64,000 nt of DNA, taken from positions 124,001 through 188,000 of the forward strand of contig JAMPHZ010000001.1 of the NCBI GenBank assembly GCA_023663145.1. The letters are read 5' to 3'. This document shows, in pieces, positions 1 through 8,921 of the stretch. Position 1 is the first letter of the stretch. Each line of letters begins with the position of its first letter. This DNA comes from Odoribacter sp. (GTDB lineage: Bacteria > Bacteroidota > Bacteroidia > Bacteroidales > Muribaculaceae). Position numbers and translations under genes: made by a program. The notes under the pieces are model-generated. The model ran no database searches. It was not told the DNA's origin and saw nothing but the letters and a program-made list of their open reading frames with translations.

Positions 1-419
1 TTGGCGAGAATTGCGGTTAATTCCTCAAGGTCTTTGTCGCCAAGCCTTTGGCGCAGTTCGGGGTTTTCAGGCACTTGAGGCAGACGGAGTCCATTGAGTA
101 GCGCTTCGACATACATTCCTGTGCCTCCGGCGATGATTGGCAGTTTCCCTCTTGAACGGATTGCGTCGATTGCAATATTGGCATCATGAAGGAATCTGAA
201 CAGGTTGTATTTGTCACCTGCCGGAGCAACGTCGATAAGGTGCACCGGCACATCGCCATATTCTTCTATGTCTTTGCCGGTGCCTATGTCCATACCGGTG
301 TAAACCTGCCGCGAATCGGCACTTATGATTTCGCCGCCGAAGTGGCGTGCGGCAGCCACAGCAAGTGTTGTCTTGCCGCTGGCTGTTGGTCCGGTAATTA
401 TGAGCATGGGGCATTCCAT
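1..419 (-). CDS. miaA: tRNA dimethylallyltransferase (partial, N-terminal 139 residues)
   Basis: MiaA transfers a dimethylallyl group to N6 of A37 in tRNAs that read codons starting with U. I translated the minus strand by hand from the ATG at 419: it begins MECPMLIITGPTASGKTTLA, whose GPTASGKT is the P-loop, followed by SADSRQVYTGMDIGTGK (the DSRQVY motif that binds the substrate adenine) and DVAPAGDKYNLFRF, typical of the Bacteroidetes enzyme. The frame stays open to base 1, so the C-terminal part lies beyond the left edge. The start codon overlaps the stop of the upstream gene (TGATG, one shared base), so the two are probably translationally coupled as the last genes of the operon. Identification is firm; only completeness is unknown. 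Confidence 0.95.
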   Translation of the reverse strand, partial: MECPMLIITGPTASGKTTLAVAAARHFGGEIISADSRQVYTGMDIGTGKDIEEYGDVPVHLIDVAPAGDKYNLFRFLHDANIAIDAIRSRGKLPIIAGGTGMYVEALLNGLRLPQVPENPELRQRLGDKDLEELTAILA

Positions 420-1720
420 CATCTTACAGTCTGTCCTGTGAGGCGTTGCCATAGCCGTCGGGTTTTGAAGAACCGGCGGTCTTCGTTATTATTAGCTACA
501 TTGAACCAATGCATGTCGTCATAATCTACGTTCCAGTTCCGAAGGTCGCGCAAACGGAATGTAGGGCGGTACCGCTTTATGGGATAGCGTCTCTTCCCGT
601 CAGGGCGGTATGTTTTCCATGCCATGGTTATTGTGAATATCCTGTAAATCTCATTGGCAAGTTCGGCCGACAGTTGGGCTGATTTGAGCATGCGGTCAAG
701 CATGTCGAGAGTCAGCCATTGCCCGCTGAGGCGGCCCGATGCGGCTTCATTGCAATCTCCTTCAAGAAAGGCGGCGTAGTGTATGATTTCAGTGCTGTTG
801 TCATGGCTTTTATTGGTGAAAAGGAACTTGAGGTCGGTTCCTTCGATACCGCTTATGCTTGCAAATTCGCGTGCAGCATCAGCCTGTGACAGGAATTCCC
901 GTGGATTAACATCGGCGGTGGCCGGTGTGTCCCATCTACCGTCAGTGCCTTTTGAGAGTAGCAGGCAGTCTCCGGCAAGCACAAGATAGCGAACGACTGA
1001 ATAGTCACGTCCGTCGCAGGCCGTGAGAGGCCCTATGATACGGCTCATGTTGGTGTAACGGGTGAGCATGAAGAATATCATGAACAGGTAGATTACCACC
1101 GGCATTAAATTGAAGAAAAACCGGTCGGGCCGGTTCATGTTGATATTTATGTAGTATGCCGCGTAATACCACCATTGTACTGCAGCCATTGCAATACTTA
1201 CAAGCAGTATGAGTTGAAGTTGGTACCGTGACTCGTTTTCATATATGCGAGACACAACATTGCTGCCGTATACATACCCGTTGCGTGCCCGGCAGTTATC
1301 GCAGAAGCGTGTGCGTCCACTCATGATGAGTTGCCATAGTGCCACCAATACCATTACAGGGGAGAGTATCAGGCATGTTATGTAGGGAATCTCCCGGTTG
1401 GAGTTTGACCAATCGATAAGTCCGTCAAGGAGCATGCGGGAGTTTAATATGTTTATAGTCTCCATGACTATCGCAGTCCATATAAGCACTGACATGCCGT
1501 AGCGCAGGATGAGAACACATCCCGGATTGTCAGCGTTTGAAATTCGGCGCGAATATACGAGTAGGGTATATGCGAACAGGGCTACCGGCAGTGGCAACCA
1601 TGTCTTTGATATAAAGAACGGGAGCACCAATACCACGGCAAATGATAGCATTGTCACAGCCCACATGAGCCATTGCGACATGAATAGCCGCCGGGTAGCG
1701 TTTTCGTCGTTTTTAGGCAT
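419..1720 (-). CDS. Polytopic membrane protein with C-terminal degenerate Nudix-like domain
   Basis: This 433-residue protein has about six hydrophobic segments in its first 240 residues, with a CxxC pair (CDNCRARNG) in the loop after the fourth, then a soluble C-terminal half. That half carries a strand-rich stretch (VVRYLVLAGDCLLLSKG, GRWDTPATADVNP) followed by AAREFASISGI. This resembles a Nudix fold and Nudix box (REUxEExGU), but the two metal-binding glutamates are replaced by S and I, so I infer a ligand-binding or structural role, not hydrolysis. It begins 2 bases after the DPP IV stop and overlaps miaA by one base, so it is inside the operon. No experimental function is known to me. 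The Nudix assignment is by eye and moderate; the membrane topology is clearer. Confidence 0.75.
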   Translation of the reverse strand: MPKNDENATRRLFMSQWLMWAVTMLSFAVVLVLPFFISKTWLPLPVALFAYTLLVYSRRISNADNPGCVLILRYGMSVLIWTAIVMETINILNSRMLLDGLIDWSNSNREIPYITCLILSPVMVLVALWQLIMSGRTRFCDNCRARNGYVYGSNVVSRIYENESRYQLQLILLVSIAMAAVQWWYYAAYYININMNRPDRFFFNLMPVVIYLFMIFFMLTRYTNMSRIIGPLTACDGRDYSVVRYLVLAGDCLLLSKGTDGRWDTPATADVNPREFLSQADAAREFASISGIEGTDLKFLFTNKSHDNSTEIIHYAAFLEGDCNEAASGRLSGQWLTLDMLDRMLKSAQLSAELANEIYRIFTITMAWKTYRPDGKRRYPIKRYRPTFRLRDLRNWNVDYDDMHWFNVANNNEDRRFFKTRRLWQRLTGQTVR

Positions 1721-1722
1721 GA

Positions 1723-3873
1723 TTAAAGATTGATATTAAGCCAATCGAGCATCTTGAGGTATACTACCGCTCTGGCGTTGCCGCCATAGATAGAGTGGTT
1801 CTTGTTGGGGAATAGCAGCATGTCGCAGAATTTTCCGCAACCTTCGAGCTCATTTACAAATTCAATAGTGTTTTCTGGGTGAACATTATCATCCGATGTG
1901 CCATACATTATAAGCAGAGGGCAATTAAGGCGCGCGGCGCGCTTTAGTGGCGCTGATGAGTTATAACCGTCATCATTCTGCCCCGGAGTCTGGAGGTAAC
2001 GTTCGGCATAAACTGTGTCATAGAACCGCCAGTCGGTTACAGGAGCTATCGCTACAGCAGCCTTGTAAGGCGCGTCGTTGGCGGTGGCGCACATAAGTGC
2101 TTCATATCCTCCGTAGCTCCAACCGTATATGGCTATACGGGAAGGGTCTACATAAGGTAATGTGGAGGCGTAGCGTGCAGCCGCTATTTGGTCAATGGTT
2201 TCGTAATATCCGAGATTTTTGTAAACTATGTCGCAAAAATCACGGCCACGACCGCCTGTTCCTCGCCCGTCAACGCATATTATCACGAAGCCCTGTGCTG
2301 CATAGGCATCCATCCAGTCAAGTTGCCAACGGTTGAGCACCTCCTGCGAGCCGGGTCCGCTGTATTGGTACATTACTACAGGATATTTCTTTGAGGGCGA
2401 GAAGTCGCGTGGTTTCACAATATATCCGTTAAGTGTGTTTCCGTCGCTCTGCATTGTGAAAAATTCACGTGCAGCAACGCGTTGAAGCGCTCCGGTGGCA
2501 TATGAGGCATTGTCCTCAATCACCCTTAGCTCCTTGCCGTTGCCTACGGTCACCATTGTGTAGACGGGAGGCTGCGATGGTGAGTTGTAACTCATCACCG
2601 CGTATTTCATGCCAGGAGCAAATGATGCTGAACCTGTTCCGGTGGATGGTGACAATGTGGTCACGTTGCCTTTGCGGTCAAGACGTTTCACTGTTCGGTC
2701 AAGCGGTGTGGGTGCGGCGGCCTGATAGTATATATTTCCTTGGGTATCTGTTCCATAGTAGGCTGTGATGTCTACATCACCGGTGGCCGGTGACTGGGTT
2801 TCGACACCATTGTAGTTATAGAAATATAGTTTTGTATTTCCGTCACGCCATGATGTTACAACCATTTTGTCAGGTTCGAGTCGAAGATCTTCGTAAGTTG
2901 CAGGAAGAATCCATGAATCAGATTCTTCGGAATATATTTCTTTGGCGATGGTTGACTTTGGATTGACCTTGTAAATCCGGCATAGGCTTTGGTCGCGGTT
3001 GAGAGTGGCTACGACAAGAGTCTCAGGATTTGGGCCGTATCCGATATTCGGTATATATTCTATGCGGTTGTCGGGCAGAGATATATCTTTGGTCTTACGT
3101 GTTTCCACATCGTAGCTGTGGAGTGTCACGGTGCTGTTTTTTTCTCCTGCAACCGGGTACTTGTATGTCCACACTTGTGGATACAGACCGTCATAGCGCG
3201 TCATGGGATAGGTCGGGACATCAGTCTCATTATATTTGAGATAACACAGATTTAGATTATCGGGAGCCCACGTCATTGAACATGATGTGGCGAATTCTTC
3301 TTCGTATACCCAGTCTGGTACACCATTTATAACACGCCCTGCCGAGCCGTCATCAGTTACCGCTACTTCGCTATGATAATCGAGTTTGGCGACATAAATG
3401 TTATTATCTGCCACGAATGCCACCATCCGGGAGTCGGGAGAGAATAAGGGAGTCTGCTGGCGATTTTTGTTTTTGCTAAGAGGTGACAATATGCGTGAGC
3501 GCACCTCATATACAAAATATTCGGCAGTAAAGGAACGCCTGTAAATTGGAGTGGCATCTCTCCATACTATTATTTTTGAAGCATCAGGGCTTAATGTGAA
3601 ACCTTCGATGGAGGCTATTGAAGTTTCACGTGCACGTTCAACATTGAATAGAGTGTCAATAAGGTTTCCGCTTCGGGTATCGTATCGTTCAATGCGTCGG
3701 GCATCTTCAGACAGCAGAAAGTAGCTTTCCCCATCCGGAGCATATGTAAATCCTTTGGGGGCTGCAGGGCGATTATCAGGATAAACATATGGTTTTATAT
3801 CATGTACATTCATGGCTGCGGTCGCATATGCGGCAGACAATGAGCAGGCTAATATGAGATGTTTTAAATACAT
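1723..3873 (-). CDS. Dipeptidyl peptidase IV family serine peptidase (S9B)
   Basis: A periplasmic or surface exopeptidase that removes N-terminal X-Pro (or X-Ala) dipeptides. The 716 residues start with a signal peptide (MYLKHLILACSLSAAYATA), followed by an eight-bladed propeller to about residue 460, which contains the double-glutamate motif VYEEEF that holds the substrate amino terminus. The C-terminal alpha/beta-hydrolase domain has the nucleophile elbow GWSYGG with Ser586, the acid in GTSDDNVH and the histidine in NKNHSIYG. Length and motifs match the Porphyromonas and Bacteroides DPP IV enzymes. It lies 8 bases downstream of the coiled-coil gene and 2 bases upstream of the membrane gene in one minus-strand operon. 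In gut Bacteroidales such enzymes process host or dietary proline-rich peptides. Confidence 0.95.
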   Translation of the reverse strand: MYLKHLILACSLSAAYATAAMNVHDIKPYVYPDNRPAAPKGFTYAPDGESYFLLSEDARRIERYDTRSGNLIDTLFNVERARETSIASIEGFTLSPDASKIIVWRDATPIYRRSFTAEYFVYEVRSRILSPLSKNKNRQQTPLFSPDSRMVAFVADNNIYVAKLDYHSEVAVTDDGSAGRVINGVPDWVYEEEFATSCSMTWAPDNLNLCYLKYNETDVPTYPMTRYDGLYPQVWTYKYPVAGEKNSTVTLHSYDVETRKTKDISLPDNRIEYIPNIGYGPNPETLVVATLNRDQSLCRIYKVNPKSTIAKEIYSEESDSWILPATYEDLRLEPDKMVVTSWRDGNTKLYFYNYNGVETQSPATGDVDITAYYGTDTQGNIYYQAAAPTPLDRTVKRLDRKGNVTTLSPSTGTGSASFAPGMKYAVMSYNSPSQPPVYTMVTVGNGKELRVIEDNASYATGALQRVAAREFFTMQSDGNTLNGYIVKPRDFSPSKKYPVVMYQYSGPGSQEVLNRWQLDWMDAYAAQGFVIICVDGRGTGGRGRDFCDIVYKNLGYYETIDQIAAARYASTLPYVDPSRIAIYGWSYGGYEALMCATANDAPYKAAVAIAPVTDWRFYDTVYAERYLQTPGQNDDGYNSSAPLKRAARLNCPLLIMYGTSDDNVHPENTIEFVNELEGCGKFCDMLLFPNKNHSIYGGNARAVVYLKMLDWLNINL

Positions 3874-3881
3874 TGTAAAAA

Positions 3882-5246
3882 TCAGAAAAGTGATAACTGT
3901 GATGGATTTTGTCGCGAATTATCGCGTTTGGGCGGCTCTTTGTATCCGAATTCGTCTGTCGCTGCATTTGAACGCATGGACGGAGTTGGCGCCGGAGGAT
4001 TCTTGGTGAACCATTCCTCCGACTCAAATGTCTTTTCGATGGCCGACAGATCATCTTCGCTGATTACCGGAGTAGCGGTGGGCTCAGGCTGTTCTTCTTC
4101 GAATTTCACTACCTTATGAGCCTTCGGTTCATTCTTGGGTTGTTGTGGAAGTTTGGGCGCGTATGACCGTTTGAGCATATCGATTTCGGCCTGTAGCTCA
4201 TGCTCGCGTTTGGCTTGCATCTTGAGATTCTCGGCAATGGTGTTGTTGAGTGATTCGATGCGCGAGTCTCGTTCTGACAGCCAGGCTTTCTGCTGGTTGA
4301 TTGTGCGTTTATTGGCTGCAAGAATCTCGTCGACTTCGAGCATTTTCTTCTCCATGGCATCGGTCACCTGAGTTACGGTATCCTTGGCTTCAGCAAGTTG
4401 TGTGTCGCGTTCTCCAAGGCGCTTGTTGGCCGATGCGAGGTTCTTGCGCATCTCTTCAAGCATCTGATTGCTCACACGGTTCTGCTCTTTGAGTGACTGT
4501 ATGCCCTGCGTCATTTCATCAATCTGAATTTTCATTGCATCAGCCTGAGCAGCCTGTGCGTCGGCAGGATTCTCTCGCATTTTCTTTATCTCGGCTTTGA
4601 GACGTTCGATCTCTGTGCGGGCGCTGTCTACGTCTTCTTGCTGCACGCCGGCTACTTTCAGTCGATTGACAAGCGAGCGGTTCTCAAGCTCAAACTGTTC
4701 GCGTTCGGCTTCGAGAGTCACAACCTGGGCCTCAAGGTCGTGCACCCGGTCGCTGAGCGCGCGCCTTTGGCGGTCGGCGCTCAGTTGTTTTTGTTGCATG
4801 TCAGCTGATTTCTTTTCTATGTCACCGGCTTTGGCTTTTATTGCATCAAGTTCGGCGCTCATGTTCTCACGGGTTTGTTTCCATCGTGCTTCACAATAGG
4901 CCTCGGCTGAAGCTTGTAGCGAGTCAAGATAAGCTTTGACGCCGCTGTCAAGTGACTCGCGTAGATATTTGACTTGGGCCTGACGGTCGATGCTATTGGC
5001 AAGAAAGGGCGGTAGTGATTCATTGAAAATCTGGAGGACTTTCTCAAAAATCAGTTCTTGTTTGCCGTGGTCAAATGTGACAGGTTCTACCTGTGTGCTA
5101 TTTGTAGATGGCGTTGGCACTCCAACTTTTTTTTGCTCCTGCGAGGGAGAGGTGTCTTCGGCGGTGTCGGCGAAGAGAATATCGTCAGCTTCGGTATCGT
5201 CATCTGAAAAACCGAGGCCACGTTTTAGTGACTTGAAGAAACTCAT
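3882..5246 (-). CDS. Long coiled-coil protein with C-terminal beta-clamp-binding motif
   Basis: I do not recognise a named family. The 454 residues divide into a short basic N-terminus (MSFFKSLKRGLGF), an acidic linker, a folded-looking segment at about 60-115 (KQELIFEKVLQIFNESLPPF and on), a long charged coiled coil at about 115-365 rich in E, K, Q and L heptads, and a Pro-rich disordered tail. The last five residues are QLSLF, an exact match to the QL(S/D)LF pentapeptide by which many proteins dock on the DNA polymerase sliding clamp. The tail placement, flexible and exposed, is what such a peptide needs. There is no signal peptide or membrane segment, so it is cytoplasmic. It overlaps the upstream receiver/PPDK gene by 4 bases (ATGA), suggesting coupled translation. 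A replication- or nucleoid-linked role is inference. Confidence 0.85.
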   Translation of the reverse strand: MSFFKSLKRGLGFSDDDTEADDILFADTAEDTSPSQEQKKVGVPTPSTNSTQVEPVTFDHGKQELIFEKVLQIFNESLPPFLANSIDRQAQVKYLRESLDSGVKAYLDSLQASAEAYCEARWKQTRENMSAELDAIKAKAGDIEKKSADMQQKQLSADRQRRALSDRVHDLEAQVVTLEAEREQFELENRSLVNRLKVAGVQQEDVDSARTEIERLKAEIKKMRENPADAQAAQADAMKIQIDEMTQGIQSLKEQNRVSNQMLEEMRKNLASANKRLGERDTQLAEAKDTVTQVTDAMEKKMLEVDEILAANKRTINQQKAWLSERDSRIESLNNTIAENLKMQAKREHELQAEIDMLKRSYAPKLPQQPKNEPKAHKVVKFEEEQPEPTATPVISEDDLSAIEKTFESEEWFTKNPPAPTPSMRSNAATDEFGYKEPPKRDNSRQNPSQLSLF

Positions 5247-8239
5247 GGCTCGTTAGTTTTAGAATCAGCCGGCGGGGCAGTTGAGACTATGCCAACGCCT
5301 TTTCGGCCGTTTATTGTAATTGTCAAAGGATTTTCGAAGTGAACCACACGTACCCGGGAGTCGTCAAATACGGCATCCATTGCCTCCAGGCGGCCGGTGT
5401 CGTATATTGAGCCGGAGTCACGCTCGTCAATTGTAAAATACCCCACACCGAATGATGTGAGATTATGAAAGAAGTGTGTGCCTTGGCTCGGCTCGGGGCG
5501 ATAGTCGCCAACCGAAGCCTCTACTATAAGGCGTGCGGCTGATATATCGCTCCAATGCACAGGTATGCCCAATGCGCTGTCGCTCGAGCCCCATCGGCCC
5601 GGGCCGATGAGGATATATCCCTCGCCACGGTCGGTATACAGGCGGTTCAGTTCTTGTAGAACAGGCACAAGGCTTTTATTGTTCAGTGAGTCGAATGTAT
5701 CAGGTTTTACGTAGATTATATCATGAACATCGTCGATTGATCCGTTGCCAATGGCTGTTGAACTGCGCAGGACTATCGATGATGCTTCTACATCAAGCAT
5801 GACGTCAGTAACCAATTCCTTACGGTCAATTATGGGGCGTATCTGAAGCCAATATATGTGGCCTTTGTCAACAGGTGAGCCTGAGGCTCCCGGTGAGATG
5901 ACTCCGGCGAACTCTATTTCGACTGGTCGTTGCATCGCGTTCTGCCCCTGACGCAACATGAAATCAATTGCAGGAGCGAGAGGGAAGACTCTGTCACGCA
6001 ACACATTGTTGAAGGTTATCACACGTCTCCCCGGCCCCCCCTCATAATCCTTGAGTATGCCGTCGCGGGCGTCATATGTTGACGCTATGTAACGGAGGGC
6101 GCCGGTGTCGGCGAAGTCCTGTACGGGGCGGGTAAGTATGTTGAAACTATCGTCGGGTGATATGGTCCTGTCACTTTGGGGTGACATGGGCAGGGCACAT
6201 AGTTTCGTCTGGGTCTGACGCAGAGCCAGATCAAGAGTAGATGTCTGTAGTACGTGTTCGGGGTGAAGAGGACTGAACCTTAATGCTACACCACCATCGA
6301 CAATATATTTGCCTAATCCGACGGCGATTTCGGCCACTCCGTCTTCGGGTTGCTCATCGCCAAGGGGATAATAATTCAGAGAGCGCCCTACACCTGAGAA
6401 ATTTGGCATGTAGCAGTCTTTATATTCGTTACCTACCACTTCCTGTATGATAACAGCCATTTTTTCCTGATCTATGATATTGCTGGTAGCCACCATGTAA
6501 TCTTTCGATGCTTTGAAGAATACAGAGGCATACACGGCTTTGATGGCGTCGCTCAATAACCTGAGCCGTTCGTATCGGTCGGTTACGTATGGCACCATAT
6601 ATGTCGAGTATATACCGGCAAAAGGCTGGTAGTGGGAATCTTCAAGCAGGCTTGAGGATCTTACGGCGAGCGGGCGGTCAACAACTTCGAAGAGTGCGAA
6701 GAAATCTTCTACAAGCCGCTCAGGCAGCCGTGCTGCTAAAAAATGAGACAGTATGTCTTCATCAGGTACATCGCTCAGTGCCAACGGGTAGAGCCGGTTG
6801 ACTGACATGAATTCATCAAAAATGTCGGTGCACAGAACAACTGAGCGAGGAATCGAAATGGTAGCGCCGTAGAAGTTGTCACATATGGGGTTTTTCTTGA
6901 TTATCGAGTCGACAAAGGCGAGGCCGCGCCCTTTGCCGCCTAACGATCCCTGGCCGATGCGTGCGAAGTTGCTGTAATGGTCAAAACGGTCTTTGCGGAA
7001 CACTGCCACAACACCGCGGTTTTTCATTTTGCGGTATTTTACAATCAGCTCGAAAAAGAGTTGGCGGGCAGCCGGTGCGTCGGCAATTGACTCGAATCTG
7101 TGGCGTTTGATTATGTCAGCTATAGGGAAGAGTGCGCGGCTGTAGAGCCATCGTGATATGTCATTGTTGGAGGCGTGAATGAACAATGCCTCATCGGGTA
7201 TATCAAAAATGCTTTTCTGTAGTGACTTAAGATCACGCAGACGCATGATTTCGTTGCCTGTATGAGGGTCCCGTATGATAAAATCTCCGAATCCGAAGTT
7301 ACTCATTATGGCCTCACCAAGGTCAACCGGCAGTTTCTTTGAGTTTTTGTCAAGAAACACACCTCCAATTTCTTTCACCTTTTCGGCGTTGTCGGTCTCC
7401 GACGATTCAATGATAAGGGGCAGATGCGGGTCCTGCGACCGTAACCATTTGGCTAATTTGAGACCGGCCTGAGGGTCTTTCACGCCGCCACGCATGAAAG
7501 ATACATCGCTTATAACACCGAGCATGTTGTCACCGTATTGTTCATAGAGGGCGATAGCCTCTTCATAATCGCGTGCAAGCATTACCTTCGGGCGACCACG
7601 CATGCGCAGCATGGCTTCATGCTCATTGAGTGCTTCTGTCGAGAACTCGCGTGATTGTGACAGCAGAAATTTGTAGATATGCGGCAGCACGGAGGAATAG
7701 AATCTTACCGAGTCTTCAACCACCATTATCATCTGCACTCCCACATCGGTTATGTCGACTGCGTTCAGGCGGTCTTCAAGTAATTTTATAATGGCAAGGA
7801 GCAAATCCATGTTGCCAAGCCAACTGAACACGTAATCAATTGATGACAGATCTTCATGGGCAAGCCGCCTTGATACCTCTTTTGAAAATGGAGTCAGCAC
7901 AATCAGCGGGATATCAGGGTGGGAGGCCTTGATTTGTCGGCAACCTTCAATCGACTCGGCAAGATCACCGCCGGGCATTACGATCACCATGTCGAAATGA
8001 GACGATGCAAGAAGTGCCGCACCTTCCGCCATGGTTGAAACACGCGTGACCCGCGGAGGCGAACTCAGGCTCAGCGATACATATTCCATGTAAAGCTGCT
8101 CGTCAACACGGCCATCCTCTTCCATCATGAACGCGTCATAACGGGATGCAACAAGCAGCACATTGAAAATGCGCCGCTGCATCAGCTTGGAGAATGCAGT
8201 GTCTTTAAGGTATAGCCGGCTCAGTGACTGCTCATTCAT
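5243..8239 (-). CDS. Tandem receiver-like / PEP-synthase ATP-grasp domain fusion protein
   Basis: A 998-residue cytoplasmic protein. Residues about 20-160 look like a degenerate receiver domain; about 165-330 form a second receiver with VVEDS and the likely phospho-acceptor Asp245 in GVISDVSF. The rest is the ATP-grasp half of PEP synthase/pyruvate phosphate dikinase: GGKGRGLAF, LAVRSSSLLEDSHYQPFAG and the VEIEFA...YWLQIRP signature. The swivelling phosphohistidine domain and the PEP-binding TIM barrel are missing, so it cannot be a normal PEP synthase. Proteins called 'PEP/pyruvate-binding domain' of this length are known in Bacteroidales without defined function. The frame is open to an ATG at 8272, but a TAACTTTG promoter element at 8260-8267 would lie inside that version, so I chose the ATG at 8239 (MNEQSLSRLY). 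First gene of the operon. Confidence 0.85.
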   Translation of the reverse strand: MNEQSLSRLYLKDTAFSKLMQRRIFNVLLVASRYDAFMMEEDGRVDEQLYMEYVSLSLSSPPRVTRVSTMAEGAALLASSHFDMVIVMPGGDLAESIEGCRQIKASHPDIPLIVLTPFSKEVSRRLAHEDLSSIDYVFSWLGNMDLLLAIIKLLEDRLNAVDITDVGVQMIMVVEDSVRFYSSVLPHIYKFLLSQSREFSTEALNEHEAMLRMRGRPKVMLARDYEEAIALYEQYGDNMLGVISDVSFMRGGVKDPQAGLKLAKWLRSQDPHLPLIIESSETDNAEKVKEIGGVFLDKNSKKLPVDLGEAIMSNFGFGDFIIRDPHTGNEIMRLRDLKSLQKSIFDIPDEALFIHASNNDISRWLYSRALFPIADIIKRHRFESIADAPAARQLFFELIVKYRKMKNRGVVAVFRKDRFDHYSNFARIGQGSLGGKGRGLAFVDSIIKKNPICDNFYGATISIPRSVVLCTDIFDEFMSVNRLYPLALSDVPDEDILSHFLAARLPERLVEDFFALFEVVDRPLAVRSSSLLEDSHYQPFAGIYSTYMVPYVTDRYERLRLLSDAIKAVYASVFFKASKDYMVATSNIIDQEKMAVIIQEVVGNEYKDCYMPNFSGVGRSLNYYPLGDEQPEDGVAEIAVGLGKYIVDGGVALRFSPLHPEHVLQTSTLDLALRQTQTKLCALPMSPQSDRTISPDDSFNILTRPVQDFADTGALRYIASTYDARDGILKDYEGGPGRRVITFNNVLRDRVFPLAPAIDFMLRQGQNAMQRPVEIEFAGVISPGASGSPVDKGHIYWLQIRPIIDRKELVTDVMLDVEASSIVLRSSTAIGNGSIDDVHDIIYVKPDTFDSLNNKSLVPVLQELNRLYTDRGEGYILIGPGRWGSSDSALGIPVHWSDISAARLIVEASVGDYRPEPSQGTHFFHNLTSFGVGYFTIDERDSGSIYDTGRLEAMDAVFDDSRVRVVHFENPLTITINGRKGVGIVSTAPPADSKTNEP

Positions 8240-8259
8240 TTCTTTGTACTTGACAAGTG

Positions 8260-8267
8260 CAAAGTTA
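8260..8267 (-). promoter_or_regulatory. Putative -7 element upstream of receiver/PPDK gene
   Basis: On the minus strand this reads TAACTTTG, a full match to the Bacteroidetes TAnnTTTG element. Transcription would begin near 8254, about 15 bases before the ATG at 8239, which makes the upstream in-frame ATG at 8272 unusable. I see no good TTTG partner 19-21 bases further upstream, so confidence is moderate. Confidence 0.45.
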
Positions 8268-8308
8268 AACAAAAAATTGATAATTAGCTATCGCGCAGCG
8301 ATTTTTTT

Positions 8309-8734
8309 TCACTGTTGGGTAACCGTAGCTGTAGCTATGTCGTAGCGCAGGTGTGAGTCGAGCAGTTTGACTGTGTAAAGCCTGGGATTGCGTGATACAT
8401 CAAAGACTTCACCGGTCATGTCTCCTCCCGAGATATAGTCATAAAGTTTGTCGGGTAATTGATCAAAAAGAAATATCTGAGGCAGAGGCATGCCGTTACC
8501 ATCTATCTCAGTCCATAGGTAATCACTGTCAAAAGTTAGTGTCGGTCCGTTCTTTATCACAACCTTTATTGTGTCAGGATGGGGCTGGGTGAAAGATTCT
8601 ATGGCAGGGTTGGGCCAATAGTCGCTCACAAATCTTGAGACAGTCTGTGGCAATTCCTTGAAAATGTCACTGCTTTGGCATGACCAGACTGCACTGGCTG
8701 CGAGAGCAATAATTATATAAATCAGTTTTTTCAT
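8309..8734 (-). CDS. PepSY-like (DUF2874 type) secreted lipoprotein
   Basis: A 141-residue exported protein. It starts at the ATG at 8734 with MKKLIYIIIALAASAVWSC, a lipoprotein signal ending in a cysteine (lipobox-like AVWSC); the frame is open 24 codons further upstream but that extension is charged and would spoil the signal. The mature part has the layout of the PepSY-like family common in Bacteroidetes: LPQTVSRFVSDYWPN, then DTIKVVIKNGPTLTFDS, then DYLWTEIDGNGMPLPQIF and LPDKLYDYI. These periplasmic proteins are small inhibitor-like or binding domains with no established partner here. The gene is 69 bases upstream of the receiver/PPDK start and in the same direction, but a promoter-like element lies between, so it may be a separate unit. 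Confidence 0.75.
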   Translation of the reverse strand: MKKLIYIIIALAASAVWSCQSSDIFKELPQTVSRFVSDYWPNPAIESFTQPHPDTIKVVIKNGPTLTFDSDYLWTEIDGNGMPLPQIFLFDQLPDKLYDYISGGDMTGEVFDVSRNPRLYTVKLLDSHLRYDIATATVTQQ

Positions 8735-8865
8735 GATTTTAGAACGCTCTGGGTTAATAAGAGGTTCGCTATACTTACGTAATTTATAAATATGACATTT
8801 TTTCACTTATAGATGTTACAAAAAGGTGATAAATTGGTGTCTAAATCATGAAAATGTTATAAAAA

Positions 8866-8896
8866 GTTGAATTATAAAAAAAAATAAGTAAATTTG
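8866..8896 (+). promoter_or_regulatory. Putative Bacteroidetes-type promoter of the C25 protease gene
   Basis: GTTG at 8866-8869, a 19-base A/T-rich spacer, then TAAATTTG at 8889-8896, matching TTTG-N19-TAnnTTTG. The predicted start near 8903 gives a leader of about 20 bases before the ATG at 8922. Confidence 0.55.
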
Positions 8897-8921
8897 CGGT
8901 GACGCATTAAAACCTCGAACT

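Noticed and set aside
214..414. A 66-codon minus-strand ORF overlapping the left-edge gene
   Set aside because: It is out of frame with miaA, whose frame carries the P-loop and DSRQVY motifs; the short ORF is a shadow.
8240..8272. An 11-codon N-terminal extension of the receiver/PPDK protein
   Set aside because: A TAACTTTG promoter element lies inside it, so the mRNA should start downstream; the ATG at 8239 is preferred.
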